A stretch of 64,000 nt of DNA from Lineus longissimus (taxonomy: Eukaryota; Nemertea; Pilidiophora; Heteronemertea; Lineidae). The stretch covers positions 11,596,001 through 11,660,000 of the forward strand of contig NC_088321.1 in assembly GCF_910592395.1 (NCBI RefSeq), written 5' to 3'. This document shows, piece by piece, positions 42,101 to 45,960 of this stretch. Positions within the stretch are counted from its first letter, which is position 1. Every line of letters starts with the position of its first letter. A model generated the notes under the pieces. That model did no database searches, was not told where the DNA came from, and saw only the letters and a list, made by a program, of their open reading frames with translations. The translations under genes were made by a program, and so were the position numbers.

Positions 42101-45100
42101 AACAGGATAGTTTATTTACTTGTTTAGGAAGAACGCCGGTGCTCCAGGAATAACCAGAAATCTTCGCGTTAAGATGTACTTATCATACTCCGTTGATTTT
42201 TACCTAACGGCTGTGGTGCGAAAATGCCCCTTAAGTTAGTCCCCCCGCCACATGTCCACCATTAGCATGGTTAGGGACGCTGGTATGGAACTTGGGGGGA
42301 ACTCTGACATTGTTTTATCTTTGTAGTTAAATGTCCATACCCAACTAGAACATATGCCAGCTGCCGACGGCTTGGAGGATGGGTAATACCCGCTTCTGGT
42401 AACCCTAAAGGACATGTTTGCTGCAAATGTAAGTCTTTATTTTGCATAGGGGTGAAATCTATTCAGTTTACATACGGCATGCGTATGTACCTGTAATGCA
42501 CTGCATGTTGCAATCTGTCAACCCCTCAAAAGTGCTTAGTTAGACGCCATGAAAATACACGATCGGCAATAGTTTAGGCCATGTTTACATTACGTTCGCT
42601 TTTTTACCTGACATATACGGACGTTATTTTCACAATAAATATCCTGCCGTGTTTTCAAACCTGCATCATTCATATAAGGTTCTCGTCAAAATTGACGTTT
42701 GGTATTTGAATTTTGATTCTATTGTTGATCAGGCGAAACATAACTGGTTGTTCGCTATATTTTAGTCTCTCCATACAATGGCCTGCGAACTGACGTAACT
42801 AACTTATGTTAAGGGGAACACTCTTGAACCGACTTTTTATATTAAGGGAACACAGAAAACGTATAAGCGCAAAACTGCAATGACGGAAAACACTGAAAAA
42901 CTGAAACAGTCATAACATTTAACCGGCCAAACGTGCCATTTATCATACCAACTTAATGTTTTCGTTTAAGTTAAGTTTTTTTAAACATTAGCTCCATTTA
43001 AATATATGTGAGATGTAATTGATATCCAGCATTTACCGTTTTAAACGATTTTTTAACACTTTTTCAGTCCCAACATGCGCGAGAAACTGTAAGGCATTCA
43101 AGGCACGATGTGCACCAAGGTTATCGTGCAGATACAAGCTCGACAGGTTTGCGTCGAGATGCTCATGCAAGCCCGGCCAAGTTTGCTGCAGGTGTAAGTG
43201 ACAATTCTAAATAACTATTGGGGCTTCGGTGGATTATGGGTATAGAAATAACCTGCAATTGTGAAATTGAATGAGATGAGACGAGCTGCTATAAACGGTA
43301 ATGTTGACATTTGACCATTGGGCCTTCTTCTTCATTGGGCCAAATGAACACTTTTGATAAATATGTTTGACGTCTAACCGCTTATTAAAGGTTTAATACA
43401 AGTTAGTTAAATATTGCTCTAACCTACGGTTGCTTGGAAAGGACATCGAACCAGAGTCTACAAAGTGTAATCTTGATATACTAGTATACTCACCAAAATT
43501 GACTAAAGACAGACAATGCCTTACTTTTGCACTAAGTGCTATTTTAGCTCTATAGTATAAACTGATTTACTGTGAATGTATATATACTCGGCATTATAAA
43601 ATGTTGATTAAAATTATTCACAACTCATTTGACTTTAAATATGAGGAATTCGCTGTCAATGCTGCCAACTGTCTATCACCTATCTATAGCCACTGCAGCG
43701 TTGGTGCGCGCTAAACACATGAGCAGTTTCTGAAGGTCGCTTAGATGTATTCTATACTATTGGTATTATATATCTCTTCGAGAAATGCCAATTCGCTTTC
43801 AGGCTGCTATATGATTCCTCACGGTAGCTACTTCCAAAATTTCAGCAGAGATTAAGAAACACTAGTTTGACAATGGGATCTCTCCTACAGGGTGTATGCT
43901 GCACCATTCATGCGTTTGTTCTAACTCTATTTCAGATACTTGTGAACAAGGTGGATGTAAAGGAAAATGCGTGAGGGGCCCATGCCGTGGAGGGATGACA
44001 AGGATGAACCCGAATGCTTGCACTTGTCCGCTCGGCTACTCTTGCTGCAAGAGTAAGTAATAAACTGTATTTGGTTCAATGAAAAGAGTCTGAGAAGATG
44101 TGGTATCCTAAAGGCTACATCTCATAATAGAATTCCTGCATGCTCGTGTACATGATGTACTGCAACCACAGTTATATGGCACGGCTTAACCCGCCGGCCA
44201 TAGAGGAATCCATTTACGACCGATGGTTACTGCACATATTAGTAAAATGAAGACCACCAATTTGACCCCCACTGCCCACCTGTAGTCACGCTTTAAGAAA
44301 AACTTTTCTAAACACCAGTCCAGCAACCACCCACGTGCCTTTCTTGACATTTAAACTTTGTACTTTGACATTATACAATTTAAAATCCCGCGAAATCTCA
44401 AAGATCCGTGACCTGCAATTACGGGTTAAAATTAACATTCACCATCAGTGGCAGACCTTCCCAAGCGATGCGAGCATGTATTGTAGTTCGGTACAGAGAC
44501 GCTCGGTGTCGCTAAGTGACTCGAGATGATGTCCTGTACCCCCACGGGTATATGGCACGGCTTAACCCACCGGCCATAGAGGAATTCCTTTATGACCGAA
44601 ATGTTTGGCACGTTGTCTCCAGGCAACGTTTAGCGCCGTCAACTTGGATGGTTGACCGTCATGTATAATGAACACGATAGTCAGGAAAACATACCTATAA
44701 TCAAGAATTGATAATATTCTAATTATTGCTACAATATTACACATGTTATAGATTGGGTGGATAGAAAAATGTGCCGATCTCTTAAGGGTAAATGATTCGC
44801 CGTTATACCTCCGGGTATTTCGCAATTTCGAAGTCGTACGTAGGTTGCACATGACTTGATAATCAGGTCATTCCCGAAATATTTCGAGCTGTTGGTAAGA
44901 ATTGATGTTTTTGTTCAATTCTATTTGTTAATCACTGATGAAAGCTGTTGGTACAGAATTGTCTACGGCGCAAGGCATTTAAAAGTAATTATGCGAACAT
45001 AATGGTACATAATGGTACCATTTTCACCGACAAAATTCTCATCTTATTACTTTTCGAATGCGCACTTTTTTGTTTTATAAATTGATATCATTTTCACGAT

Positions 45101-45960
45101 TGATACTTTTGCGCATCACGATTTTTTTCAATATGATTATCACGATTTTAATTCTCACGAATCAAGGTTAATGTGCGAAAATAAAACAACTGAAAAAAAT
45201 GTGGTTGACAGTGACCCTTAATTCTCAGGCTAACTTTCCAAATTTTCTATTTCAGTTATTTGTCCATATAAACCTTGCTTGAGGGCAGCCACGTGCAGAC
45301 GGTACAAAGGATTGGTTATTCCCGCCTGGGATTGTGCCAGAGGCAAAGTCTGCTGCAAAGGTGGGTTACTTTATCCCTGACATCCACAATGGCATAATTA
45401 TCATCTGTTTTATTTAAACAGAGTTCGAGAGATTAGGGATTCACATTCTGGCGCCCTCAAACCTACCCAATGGCTTCTATTCGATAACTCTTTTTCCTGC
45501 TTCTACCCATCTGCATATGAGAAAAGCAGATACTATTGACAGAGCAGCTCACATGCATGGCATTCGCGTCGTGTCCATTTGGCCTCCGTTGCCCCTACTA
45601 TAACTGTGGAACGACACACTAAAATCTACATGCCAGATTATAAATTAATATGAATTATGTCCTGAACTGTACATGTAGGGTCAACATTCTATTGCAGTGG
45701 AAATTGGTTGGTGGCCAATTTGTGACCAAAATAATGATGTTAATAGAATGCATACTGTCTTCTGACTGTTTAAGGGATATTTGACTATCGTAGTGTTTAT
45801 TTCTATGCAAAAGTAGATACACGTGTTTTTTCTCTTTTTAGGAACATGCCCATGCCCACATAAATGCGTGTCTGCGCTCTCATGTAAGCTAAAGAAGGGT
45901 ACTCCTATACCTTCTTCGGATTGCCGGCGTGGTCACGTTTGTTGTCGAGGAAAAAAGTAA
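33..45960 (+). CDS. Giant exon-array gene: 16 tandem A-B-C triplets of defensin-like Cys-rich domains (5' end outside window)
   Basis: Forty-nine exons on one strand, always in the order A, B, C, followed by a terminal exon with a stop. A exons read C-x3-C-x6-C-x5-C-x8-C-x-C-x5-CC. B exons read C-x4-C-x3-C-x5-C-x11-C-x-C-x5-CC. C exons read C-x9-C-x18-CC. Each internal exon begins with the last two bases of a codon and ends with the first base of one (phase 1-1). Acceptors are pyrimidine-rich and donors are mostly GTAAGT. No internal ATG exon, signal peptide or stop separates the triplets, so I read them as one transcription unit entering from the left. Domains are joined by only a few residues and are rich in Arg and Lys. 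Introns are homologous between triplets, so whole three-exon units were duplicated. I do not recognise a named gene. An extracellular or defence role is inferred from the cysteine frames and basic charge. It could instead be a structural or matrix protein. Confidence 0.85.
153..1492 (+). other. Intron A1-B1
   Basis: About 1.3 kb of intron. The last roughly 250 bases resemble the segments ahead of other B exons (a tcggtcacgcatcg-like word and then a cytosine-rich lead to TATTTCAG). I see no inserted element or gene in the rest. Confidence 0.6.
1493..1618 (+). CDS. Exon B1 (8-Cys domain)
   Basis: 42 codons. The junction codon with A1 is TTC (Phe), where most triplets have Tyr. The C5-C6 loop is diverged (P-N-N-H-S before CC, instead of P-I-G-Y). 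It carries K-G-R-R between cysteines 3 and 4. The donor is GTACGT rather than GTAAGT. Confidence 0.85.
2108..3165. mobile_element. Long inverted-repeat element, family 'CACTGGTAA', right end eroded
   Basis: It starts CACTGGTAAACAC and contains the same blocks as the 25367-26781 copy: the right half repeats the left half in reverse complement (cagcactgggccatcag near 2245 against gatggccctgtgcagtg near 3048). The right terminus no longer matches. No transposase reading frame is visible, so it is a non-autonomous element in the B1-C1 intron. Confidence 0.55.
3358..3459 (+). CDS. Exon C1 (4-Cys domain)
   Basis: 34 codons between CTTTTTAG and GTAAGT. The junction codon is CCC (Pro). It has the typical K-C-P-Y-R-T start, a central C-R-R-L-G-G-W-V-I-P-A block and a C-C-K end. 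Confidence 0.87.
3460..4461 (+). other. Intron C1-A2
   Basis: About 1 kb. It is homologous to the C-A introns of later triplets (for example the tgcaattggttgcgacgaa word near 4145). I see no gene or complete mobile element. Confidence 0.6.
4462..4581 (+). CDS. Exon A2 (8-Cys domain)
   Basis: 40 codons, eight cysteines, junction codon CTC (Leu). It belongs to the subtype with C-I-Y-K-L after cysteine 4, shared with A4, A10 and A12. Confidence 0.88.
5264..5433. mobile_element. 170-bp MITE, CCGGTGT family, copy 1
   Basis: The ends are CCGGTGTAAAAGT and ACTTCTACACCGG, an imperfect terminal inverted repeat. It has the same length as the copies at 9096-9266 and 26875-27044 and shares the internal word GTCCCCCCTGGA with the 9.1-kb copy. 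It has no coding capacity and sits in the A2-B2 intron. Confidence 0.6.
5437..5665. repeat. Cluster of nested palindromes around CTGTTTGGCAAGCCGG
   Basis: At least five direct and inverted copies of a word related to CTGTTTGGCAAGC(C)GG occur within about 230 bases, so the segment could fold into several competing hairpins. It abuts the 170-bp MITE. It is probably a foldback element rather than coding DNA, although a 114-codon frame happens to be open through it. Confidence 0.55.
5816..5941 (+). CDS. Exon B2 (8-Cys domain)
   Basis: 42 codons, junction codon TAC (Tyr). It starts T-C-G-L rather than the usual T-C-E-L and ends C-C-S-I-I with donor G|GTAAGT, so the next junction codon is GCA (Ala). 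It carries K-G-R-R. Confidence 0.88.
6539..6640 (+). CDS. Exon C2 (4-Cys domain)
   Basis: 34 codons, acceptor TTTGTAG, donor GTAAGT. It differs from the consensus at Q (for G) in A-S-Q-N-P and Ile in G-R-I-C-C. Confidence 0.88.
7300..7419 (+). CDS. Exon A3 (8-Cys domain)
   Basis: 40 codons, junction codon CTC. It has a unique C-R-R-G-L turn where all the other A exons have C-R/K-P-G, and an extra-basic loop C-R-N-K-I-Y. Confidence 0.87.
7526..7746. mobile_element. 221-bp foldback MITE
   Basis: Two arms of about 87 bases (7526-7612 and 7660-7746) are almost perfect reverse complements, with a 47-base loop. The arms start GTGACCCGCTCTACC and end in the complement. The AAAT word on both sides may be a target duplication. 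The near-identity of the arms suggests a young insertion or strong pairing. Confidence 0.75.
7802..9289. mobile_element. 1.5-kb non-autonomous element with TA target duplication
   Basis: The ends are AGGTAAAATCGGGTATTTG and, inverted, CAAATACCCCATTTTACCT, with TA on each side. Comparison with the uninterrupted A-exon flank near 30620 shows that host sequence resumes directly after the right TA. A second copy of the right end, with about 350 bases of shared interior, lies at 57430-57777. No long reading frame is visible. The TA duplication suits a mariner-type origin, but the transposase is not here. Confidence 0.65.
9096..9266. mobile_element. 171-bp MITE, CCGGTGT family, copy 2, nested
   Basis: It interrupts the larger element: the 57.7-kb relative runs uninterrupted from tagaccgg to ggctacaaatacccc. 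The ends are CCGGTGTGACAGCGG and CCGCCACACCTGG. Confidence 0.6.
9622..10062. mobile_element. 441-bp Harbinger-like MITE, copy 1
   Basis: Terminal inverted repeats start AGCCCGCAGCACACTAGCCG and are flanked by TTA on both sides. It is GC-rich, unlike the surrounding intron. The TTA duplication fits the TWA target preference of PIF/Harbinger elements. It has no open transposase. Confidence 0.75.
10293..10418 (+). CDS. Exon B3 (8-Cys domain)
   Basis: 42 codons, junction codon TAC. It has an aliphatic residue in C-R-G-I-C and a less basic C4-C5 loop (L-K-N-Q-L). It resembles B11 in sequence and in the intron ahead of it. Confidence 0.88.
10715..10816 (+). CDS. Exon C3 (4-Cys domain)
   Basis: 34 codons, junction codon CCG (Pro). 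It carries G-N-P-R-G-R in place of G-N-P-K-G-R. Confidence 0.88.
11844..11963 (+). CDS. Exon A4 (8-Cys domain)
   Basis: 40 codons, junction codon CTA (Leu). It has A-L-N-A-R before cysteine 3 and P-P-R-T before cysteine 4. Its 3' half (C-I-Y-K-L-K-T-S-R-C-T-C) is the same as in A12. Confidence 0.87.
12244..12684. mobile_element. 441-bp Harbinger-like MITE, copy 2, inverted relative to copy 1
   Basis: It has the same length, ends and TTA duplication as the copy at 9622 but lies in the opposite orientation. It sits in the A4-B4 intron. Confidence 0.75.
13029..13154 (+). CDS. Exon B4 (8-Cys domain)
   Basis: 42 codons, junction codon TAC. The last loop is C-P-T-G-S-I-C-C instead of C-P-I-G-Y. 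The donor is A|GTGAGT, so the next junction codon is AAA (Lys). Confidence 0.87.
   Translation, partial: THVDLLDAEVNASGAADVLKGVGCLTREGALVRQVPSAAHI
13753..13854 (+). CDS. Exon C4 (4-Cys domain)
   Basis: 34 codons. The exon starts with AA, so joining it to an A exon (which ends in T) would create TAA. It has P-T-R-T-Y-A in the first loop. Confidence 0.87.
14475..14594 (+). CDS. Exon A5 (8-Cys domain)
   Basis: 40 codons. It is diverged in the first loops (P-K-C-A-I-K-C) and has S-E-I-C-S-C where other copies have P-R or S-R before cysteine 5. All eight cysteines are kept. Confidence 0.87.
15259..15387 (+). CDS. Exon B5 (8-Cys domain, one extra codon)
   Basis: 43 codons. The C3-C4 loop is lengthened to V-S-R-R-L-R, which removes the R-G-R-R word. 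The C4-C5 loop is Lys/Thr-rich. Donor GTACGT. Confidence 0.87.
15951..16052 (+). CDS. Exon C5 (4-Cys domain)
   Basis: 34 codons. The first loop is changed to P-T-I-P-Y-A-I, and the tail reads G-V-P-R-G-R. It shares the I/V-P-Y feature only with C8. Confidence 0.87.
16500..16735 (+). repeat. Subfamily-specific block in the C5-A6 intron
   Basis: A segment with the word gacgtc..tcgttttca and then gtcagtgaggg-like sequence occurs here, near 11360-11420 and near 33090-33150, in the C-A introns of triplets 3, 5 and 11 only. Here it includes TGACGTCA (16565-16572), a cAMP-response-element-like palindrome that is imperfect in the other two copies, so regulation is only a possibility. Confidence 0.45.
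17327..17446 (+). CDS. Exon A6 (8-Cys domain)
   Basis: 40 codons. It has A-S-N-C and V-P-W-R-T-C-K-H-K-I, a combination otherwise seen only in A15, nine triplets away. Confidence 0.88.
17855..17980 (+). CDS. Exon B6 (8-Cys domain)
   Basis: 42 codons, R-G-R-R present, C-C-S-I-I end as in B2. The junction to C6 is CAC (His). Confidence 0.88.
18425..18526 (+). CDS. Exon C6 (4-Cys domain)
   Basis: 34 codons. It has A-T-N-N-P in place of A-S-G-N-P, with the central block unchanged. Confidence 0.88.
19241..19360 (+). CDS. Exon A7 (8-Cys domain)
   Basis: 40 codons, junction codon CTT (Leu). It has R-S-H-K-A-Q before cysteine 3 and A-L-S-L-T before cysteine 4, so it is less basic than its neighbours. 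Confidence 0.88.
19824..19949 (+). CDS. Exon B7 (8-Cys domain)
   Basis: 42 codons. It starts T-C-E-Q-G-G-C and then follows the commonest B sequence exactly. Confidence 0.88.
20581..20682 (+). CDS. Exon C7 (4-Cys domain)
   Basis: 34 codons. It starts R-C-P-H instead of K-C-P-Y, with junction codon CAA (Gln). Like C4 and C9 it begins with AA, which would give a stop if spliced to an A exon. Confidence 0.87.
21336..21455 (+). CDS. Exon A8 (8-Cys domain)
   Basis: 40 codons, acceptor TTTTGTAG. It has K-A-Y-K-A-R and A-S-S-R-T loops. Confidence 0.88.
22213..22596. mobile_element. Harbinger-like MITE, copy 3, internally deleted
   Basis: It has the same family, orientation and TTA flanks as copy 1, but about 18 bases of the left terminal repeat and a block between the two GC-rich halves are missing, leaving 384 bases. 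The remainder of the long A8-B8 intron (21456-23380) shows nothing else that I recognise. Confidence 0.7.
23381..23506 (+). CDS. Exon B8 (8-Cys domain)
   Basis: 42 codons. It is the most altered C4-C5 loop among the inner triplets (P-G-G-R-R-R-L-N-G-S-R) and one of the most Arg-rich. It ends C-C-S-R-I. Confidence 0.87.
24113..24214 (+). CDS. Exon C8 (4-Cys domain)
   Basis: 34 codons. The first loop is P-T-V-P-Y-A-F, related to C5. It ends in T, so the next junction codon is TTC (Phe) instead of Leu. Confidence 0.87.
24731..24850 (+). CDS. Exon A9 (8-Cys domain)
   Basis: 40 codons, acceptor CCTTTTTTAG. It is Lys-biased (K-A-L-K-A-R, K-T-P-K-C-S-C). Confidence 0.88.
25174..25299 (+). CDS. Exon B9 (8-Cys domain)
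   Basis: 42 codons, R-G-R-R present, ends A|GTAAGT, so the junction to C9 is AAA (Lys). Confidence 0.88.
25367..26781. mobile_element. 1.4-kb long inverted-repeat element, CACTGGTAA family, fullest copy
   Basis: The left end is CACAGGTAACCACAC and the right end is AGTTACCAGTG. The two halves are extended reverse complements (cacagcacagggccatcaacg near 25500 against gatggccctgtgcaatgg near 26622). The centre contains AT-rich sequence and no reading frame for a transposase. Confidence 0.65.
26875..27044. mobile_element. 170-bp MITE, CCGGTGT family, copy 3
   Basis: The ends are CCGGTGTAACAT and ACGTTACACCGG. It splits a word (gtgccg-atgtgaa) that is continuous in the B-C introns of other triplets. 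Its interior differs from copies 1 and 2, so it is probably a subfamily. Confidence 0.6.
27547..27648 (+). CDS. Exon C9 (4-Cys domain)
   Basis: 34 codons, begins with AA (stop if joined to an A exon). It has A-T-G-N-P in the last loop, as in C10 and C12. Confidence 0.88.
28254..28373 (+). CDS. Exon A10 (8-Cys domain)
   Basis: 40 codons, junction codon CTA. It has C-I-Y-K-L-N-K-S-R-C-T-C, sharing N-K-S with A11 and A13. Confidence 0.88.
28749..28874 (+). CDS. Exon B10 (8-Cys domain)
   Basis: 42 codons. It has C-E-Q-A-G-C and C-P-R-G-Y, and K-G-R-R between cysteines 3 and 4. It ends in A, giving AAT (Asn) at the next junction. Confidence 0.88.
28930..29090. mobile_element. Left-end fragment of the CACTGGTAA inverted-repeat family
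   Basis: It begins CACTGGTAACCACACTAATCC and follows the left arm of the 25.4-kb copy for about 150 bases. It then returns to the normal B-C intron sequence, so only one end is kept. Confidence 0.5.
29424..29525 (+). CDS. Exon C10 (4-Cys domain)
   Basis: 34 codons, acceptor TTTGCAG. It has A-T-G-N-P and G-R-I-C-C, a mix of the C9 and C2 features. Confidence 0.88.
29961..30184 (+). mobile_element. 5'-truncated LINE (L2/CR1-like) 3' end
   Basis: The reading frame 29975-30028 ends with I-K-T-Y-L-F-K-E-A-F-Y-H and a stop, resembling the C-terminus of non-LTR reverse transcriptases as I know it. Then comes a typical retroposon tail: GTAAAGCGCTGCTGG, GGCGCTATAAAAATAAA and an ATTA microsatellite. 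The host intron resumes on both sides (caatgccaga ... cactgcaaatcgaaaacacc). Confidence 0.7.
30363..30482 (+). CDS. Exon A11 (8-Cys domain)
   Basis: 40 codons, consensus-like first half, R-Y-K-I-N-K-S-R in the C4-C5 loop. Confidence 0.88.
31478..31603 (+). CDS. Exon B11 (8-Cys domain)
   Basis: 42 codons. It has C-R-G-I-C like B3. The C4-C5 loop is P-T-G-S-R-R-K-N-P-K-F, the only B copy with Phe before cysteine 5. Confidence 0.88.
31703..32105. mobile_element. 403-bp palindromic MITE rich in CCATGGA words
   Basis: It starts TCCGTCCACTGATAGTT and ends in the near complement AACTATCCGTGGACGGA. Inside are many direct and inverted copies of CCATGGA/CATGAACG, so both halves can fold on themselves. 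It lies in the B11-C11 intron and has no coding capacity. Confidence 0.6.
32546..32647 (+). CDS. Exon C11 (4-Cys domain)
   Basis: 34 codons. It has R-T-Y-R-N and G-H-V-C-C. The Arg-to-His change before the CC pair is shared with C15. Confidence 0.88.
32648..34024 (+). other. Intron C11-A12
   Basis: About 1.4 kb. It has a G-only tract near 33189-33202, the triplet 3/5/11 block near 33090-33150, and a stretch near 33780-33850 that resembles 11580-11650 (cagacgacgacttcg). I see no gene. Confidence 0.55.
34025..34144 (+). CDS. Exon A12 (8-Cys domain)
   Basis: 40 codons. It has A-L-C-A-P-M-R-T, and its second half is identical in residues to A4. Confidence 0.88.
34522..34647 (+). CDS. Exon B12 (8-Cys domain)
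   Basis: 42 codons, acceptor CTGTTTTTCAG, K-G-R-R present, C-P-R-G-Y in the last loop. The junction to C12 is CTC (Leu). Confidence 0.88.
35576..35677 (+). CDS. Exon C12 (4-Cys domain)
   Basis: 34 codons, P-T-R-T-Y-R-N first loop, A-T-G-N-P last loop. The preceding intron (34648-35575) shows about 250 bases of unrelated insertion near 34675-34940 that I cannot classify. Confidence 0.87.
36271..36390 (+). CDS. Exon A13 (8-Cys domain)
   Basis: 40 codons. It has a Gly before cysteine 3 (K-A-G-C), and the residue after CC is Met instead of Lys or Arg. Confidence 0.88.
36856..36981 (+). CDS. Exon B13 (8-Cys domain)
   Basis: 42 codons. It has P-K-A-S-R (Ala for Gly), R-G-R-R present, C-C-S-R-I end, and an ATC (Ile) junction to C13. 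The B13-C13 intron is the shortest of its kind at 227 bases. Confidence 0.88.
37209..37310 (+). CDS. Exon C13 (4-Cys domain)
   Basis: 34 codons. It breaks the otherwise fixed block (V-I-S-A for V-I-P-A) and has K-G-I-V-C-C, losing a conserved Arg. Confidence 0.87.
37925..38044 (+). CDS. Exon A14 (8-Cys domain)
   Basis: 40 codons. It has K-R-D-K-A-Q before cysteine 3. It is the only A exon ending in C, so the junction to B14 is CAC (His). Confidence 0.88.
38469..38594 (+). CDS. Exon B14 (8-Cys domain)
   Basis: 42 codons. It starts S-C-E-L (tcctgt for acatgt). The R-G-R-R word is changed to R-G-L-R. Confidence 0.88.
38774..38928. mobile_element. Short MITE-like inverted repeat, AAAGGGCGTTTA
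   Basis: AAATTTATAAAGGGCGTTTA on the left pairs with TAAACGCCCTTTATGGATTT on the right, about 115 bases apart. It lies in the B14-C14 intron, at a place where other B-C introns are continuous. Confidence 0.5.
39277..39378 (+). CDS. Exon C14 (4-Cys domain)
   Basis: 34 codons, junction codon CGC (Arg). It ends C-C-R where other C exons end C-C-K. Confidence 0.88.
39401..39537 (+). repeat. 5' LTR of the TRIM
   Basis: It begins TG and ends CA. It includes a tRNA-like segment and then a T5 run (39522-39526) that could act as a Pol III terminator. Confidence 0.85.
39444..39515 (+). other. tRNA-Ile(UAU)-like sequence with Pol III A and B boxes in the 5' LTR
   Basis: The A box is TAGCTCAGTCGG and the B box is GGTTCAATCCC. 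The T stem (CCGGG/CCCGG) and the D stem pair. The anticodon stem has one mismatch around loop CTTATAA (anticodon TAT). The acceptor stem does not pair (TTCCCTT against TTGGACC), so this is not a working tRNA gene, but it could be an internal Pol III promoter. Confidence 0.75.
39540..39557 (+). promoter_or_regulatory. Primer-binding site, tRNA-Lys1,2 type
   Basis: TGGCGCCCAACGTGGGGC is complementary to the 3' end of tRNA-Lys1,2 and starts two bases after the 5' LTR. Confidence 0.85.
39670..39806 (+). repeat. 3' LTR of the TRIM
   Basis: Second copy of the 137-base repeat, with the tRNA-like part at 39713-39784. I find no difference from the 5' copy. Confidence 0.85.
40415..40534 (+). CDS. Exon A15 (8-Cys domain)
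   Basis: 40 codons. It is nearly identical in DNA to A6 (A-S-N-C, V-P-W-R-T-C-K-H-K-I), although nine triplets separate them. Confidence 0.88.
41565..41690 (+). CDS. Exon B15 (8-Cys domain)
   Basis: 42 codons, acceptor TATTCCAG. It has Q-R-G-S-R between cysteines 3 and 4 and P-P-G-S-R-R-I-K-R-S-A before cysteine 5. It is transitional between the inner copies and B16. Confidence 0.87.
42327..42428 (+). CDS. Exon C15 (4-Cys domain)
   Basis: 34 codons. It has Y-A-S-C in place of Y-x-N-C and G-H-V-C-C. It ends in T, so skipping the whole of triplet 16 would make TGA at the join to the last exon. Confidence 0.88.
43068..43193 (+). CDS. Exon A16 (8-Cys domain, two extra codons)
   Basis: 42 codons. 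The C4-C5 loop grows to ten residues (R-Y-K-L-D-R-F-A-S-R), and the turn is K-P-G-Q. It is the most diverged A copy, at the array edge. Confidence 0.87.
43936..44052 (+). CDS. Exon B16 (8-Cys domain, three codons shorter)
   Basis: 39 codons. The C3-C4 loop is V-R-G-P, so the R-G-R-R word is absent. The C4-C5 loop contains two Met residues. It ends C-C-K directly at the donor, without T-R-I. Confidence 0.87.
44155..44602 (+). repeat. Pair of direct repeats in the B16-C16 intron
   Basis: A stretch of about 70 bases around TATATGGCACGGCTTAACCC, CCGGCCATAGAGGAAT occurs at 44155-44227 and again at 44530-44602. Its function is unknown. The rest of this 1.2-kb intron is AT-rich and shows nothing else. 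Confidence 0.6.
45256..45360 (+). CDS. Exon C16 (C-type domain with six cysteines)
   Basis: 35 codons, C-x4-C-x5-C-x12-C-x5-CC. It aligns with C1-C15 through I/K-C-P-Y, T-C-R-R and V-I-P-A, but keeps two cysteines (K-P-C and W-D-C) that the other copies lack. The donor is GTGGGT. It probably shows the ancestral C domain. Confidence 0.87.
45842..45960 (+). CDS. Terminal exon (7-Cys domain) with stop codon
   Basis: The acceptor is TCTCTTTTTAG and the junction codon is GGA. It reads C-x-C-x3-C-x5-C-x12-C-x5-CC and ends R-G-K-K and then TAA at 45958-45960. It looks like a B-type domain without cysteine 5. The stop codon lies inside a donor-like GTAAGC (45957), so the boundary could once have been a splice site. 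I take it as the end of the protein because no further cysteine-rich exon of this gene follows. Confidence 0.8.

Noticed and set aside
33-45960. Separate small genes, one per triplet
   Set aside because: No triplet has its own ATG exon, signal peptide or stop, and every exon edge has splice signals with matching phase.
33-45960. WAP, EGF or other standard Cys-rich domains
   Set aside because: The cysteine spacing does not fit WAP (needs C-C followed by two more cysteines) or EGF. Only the defensin-like core order fits.
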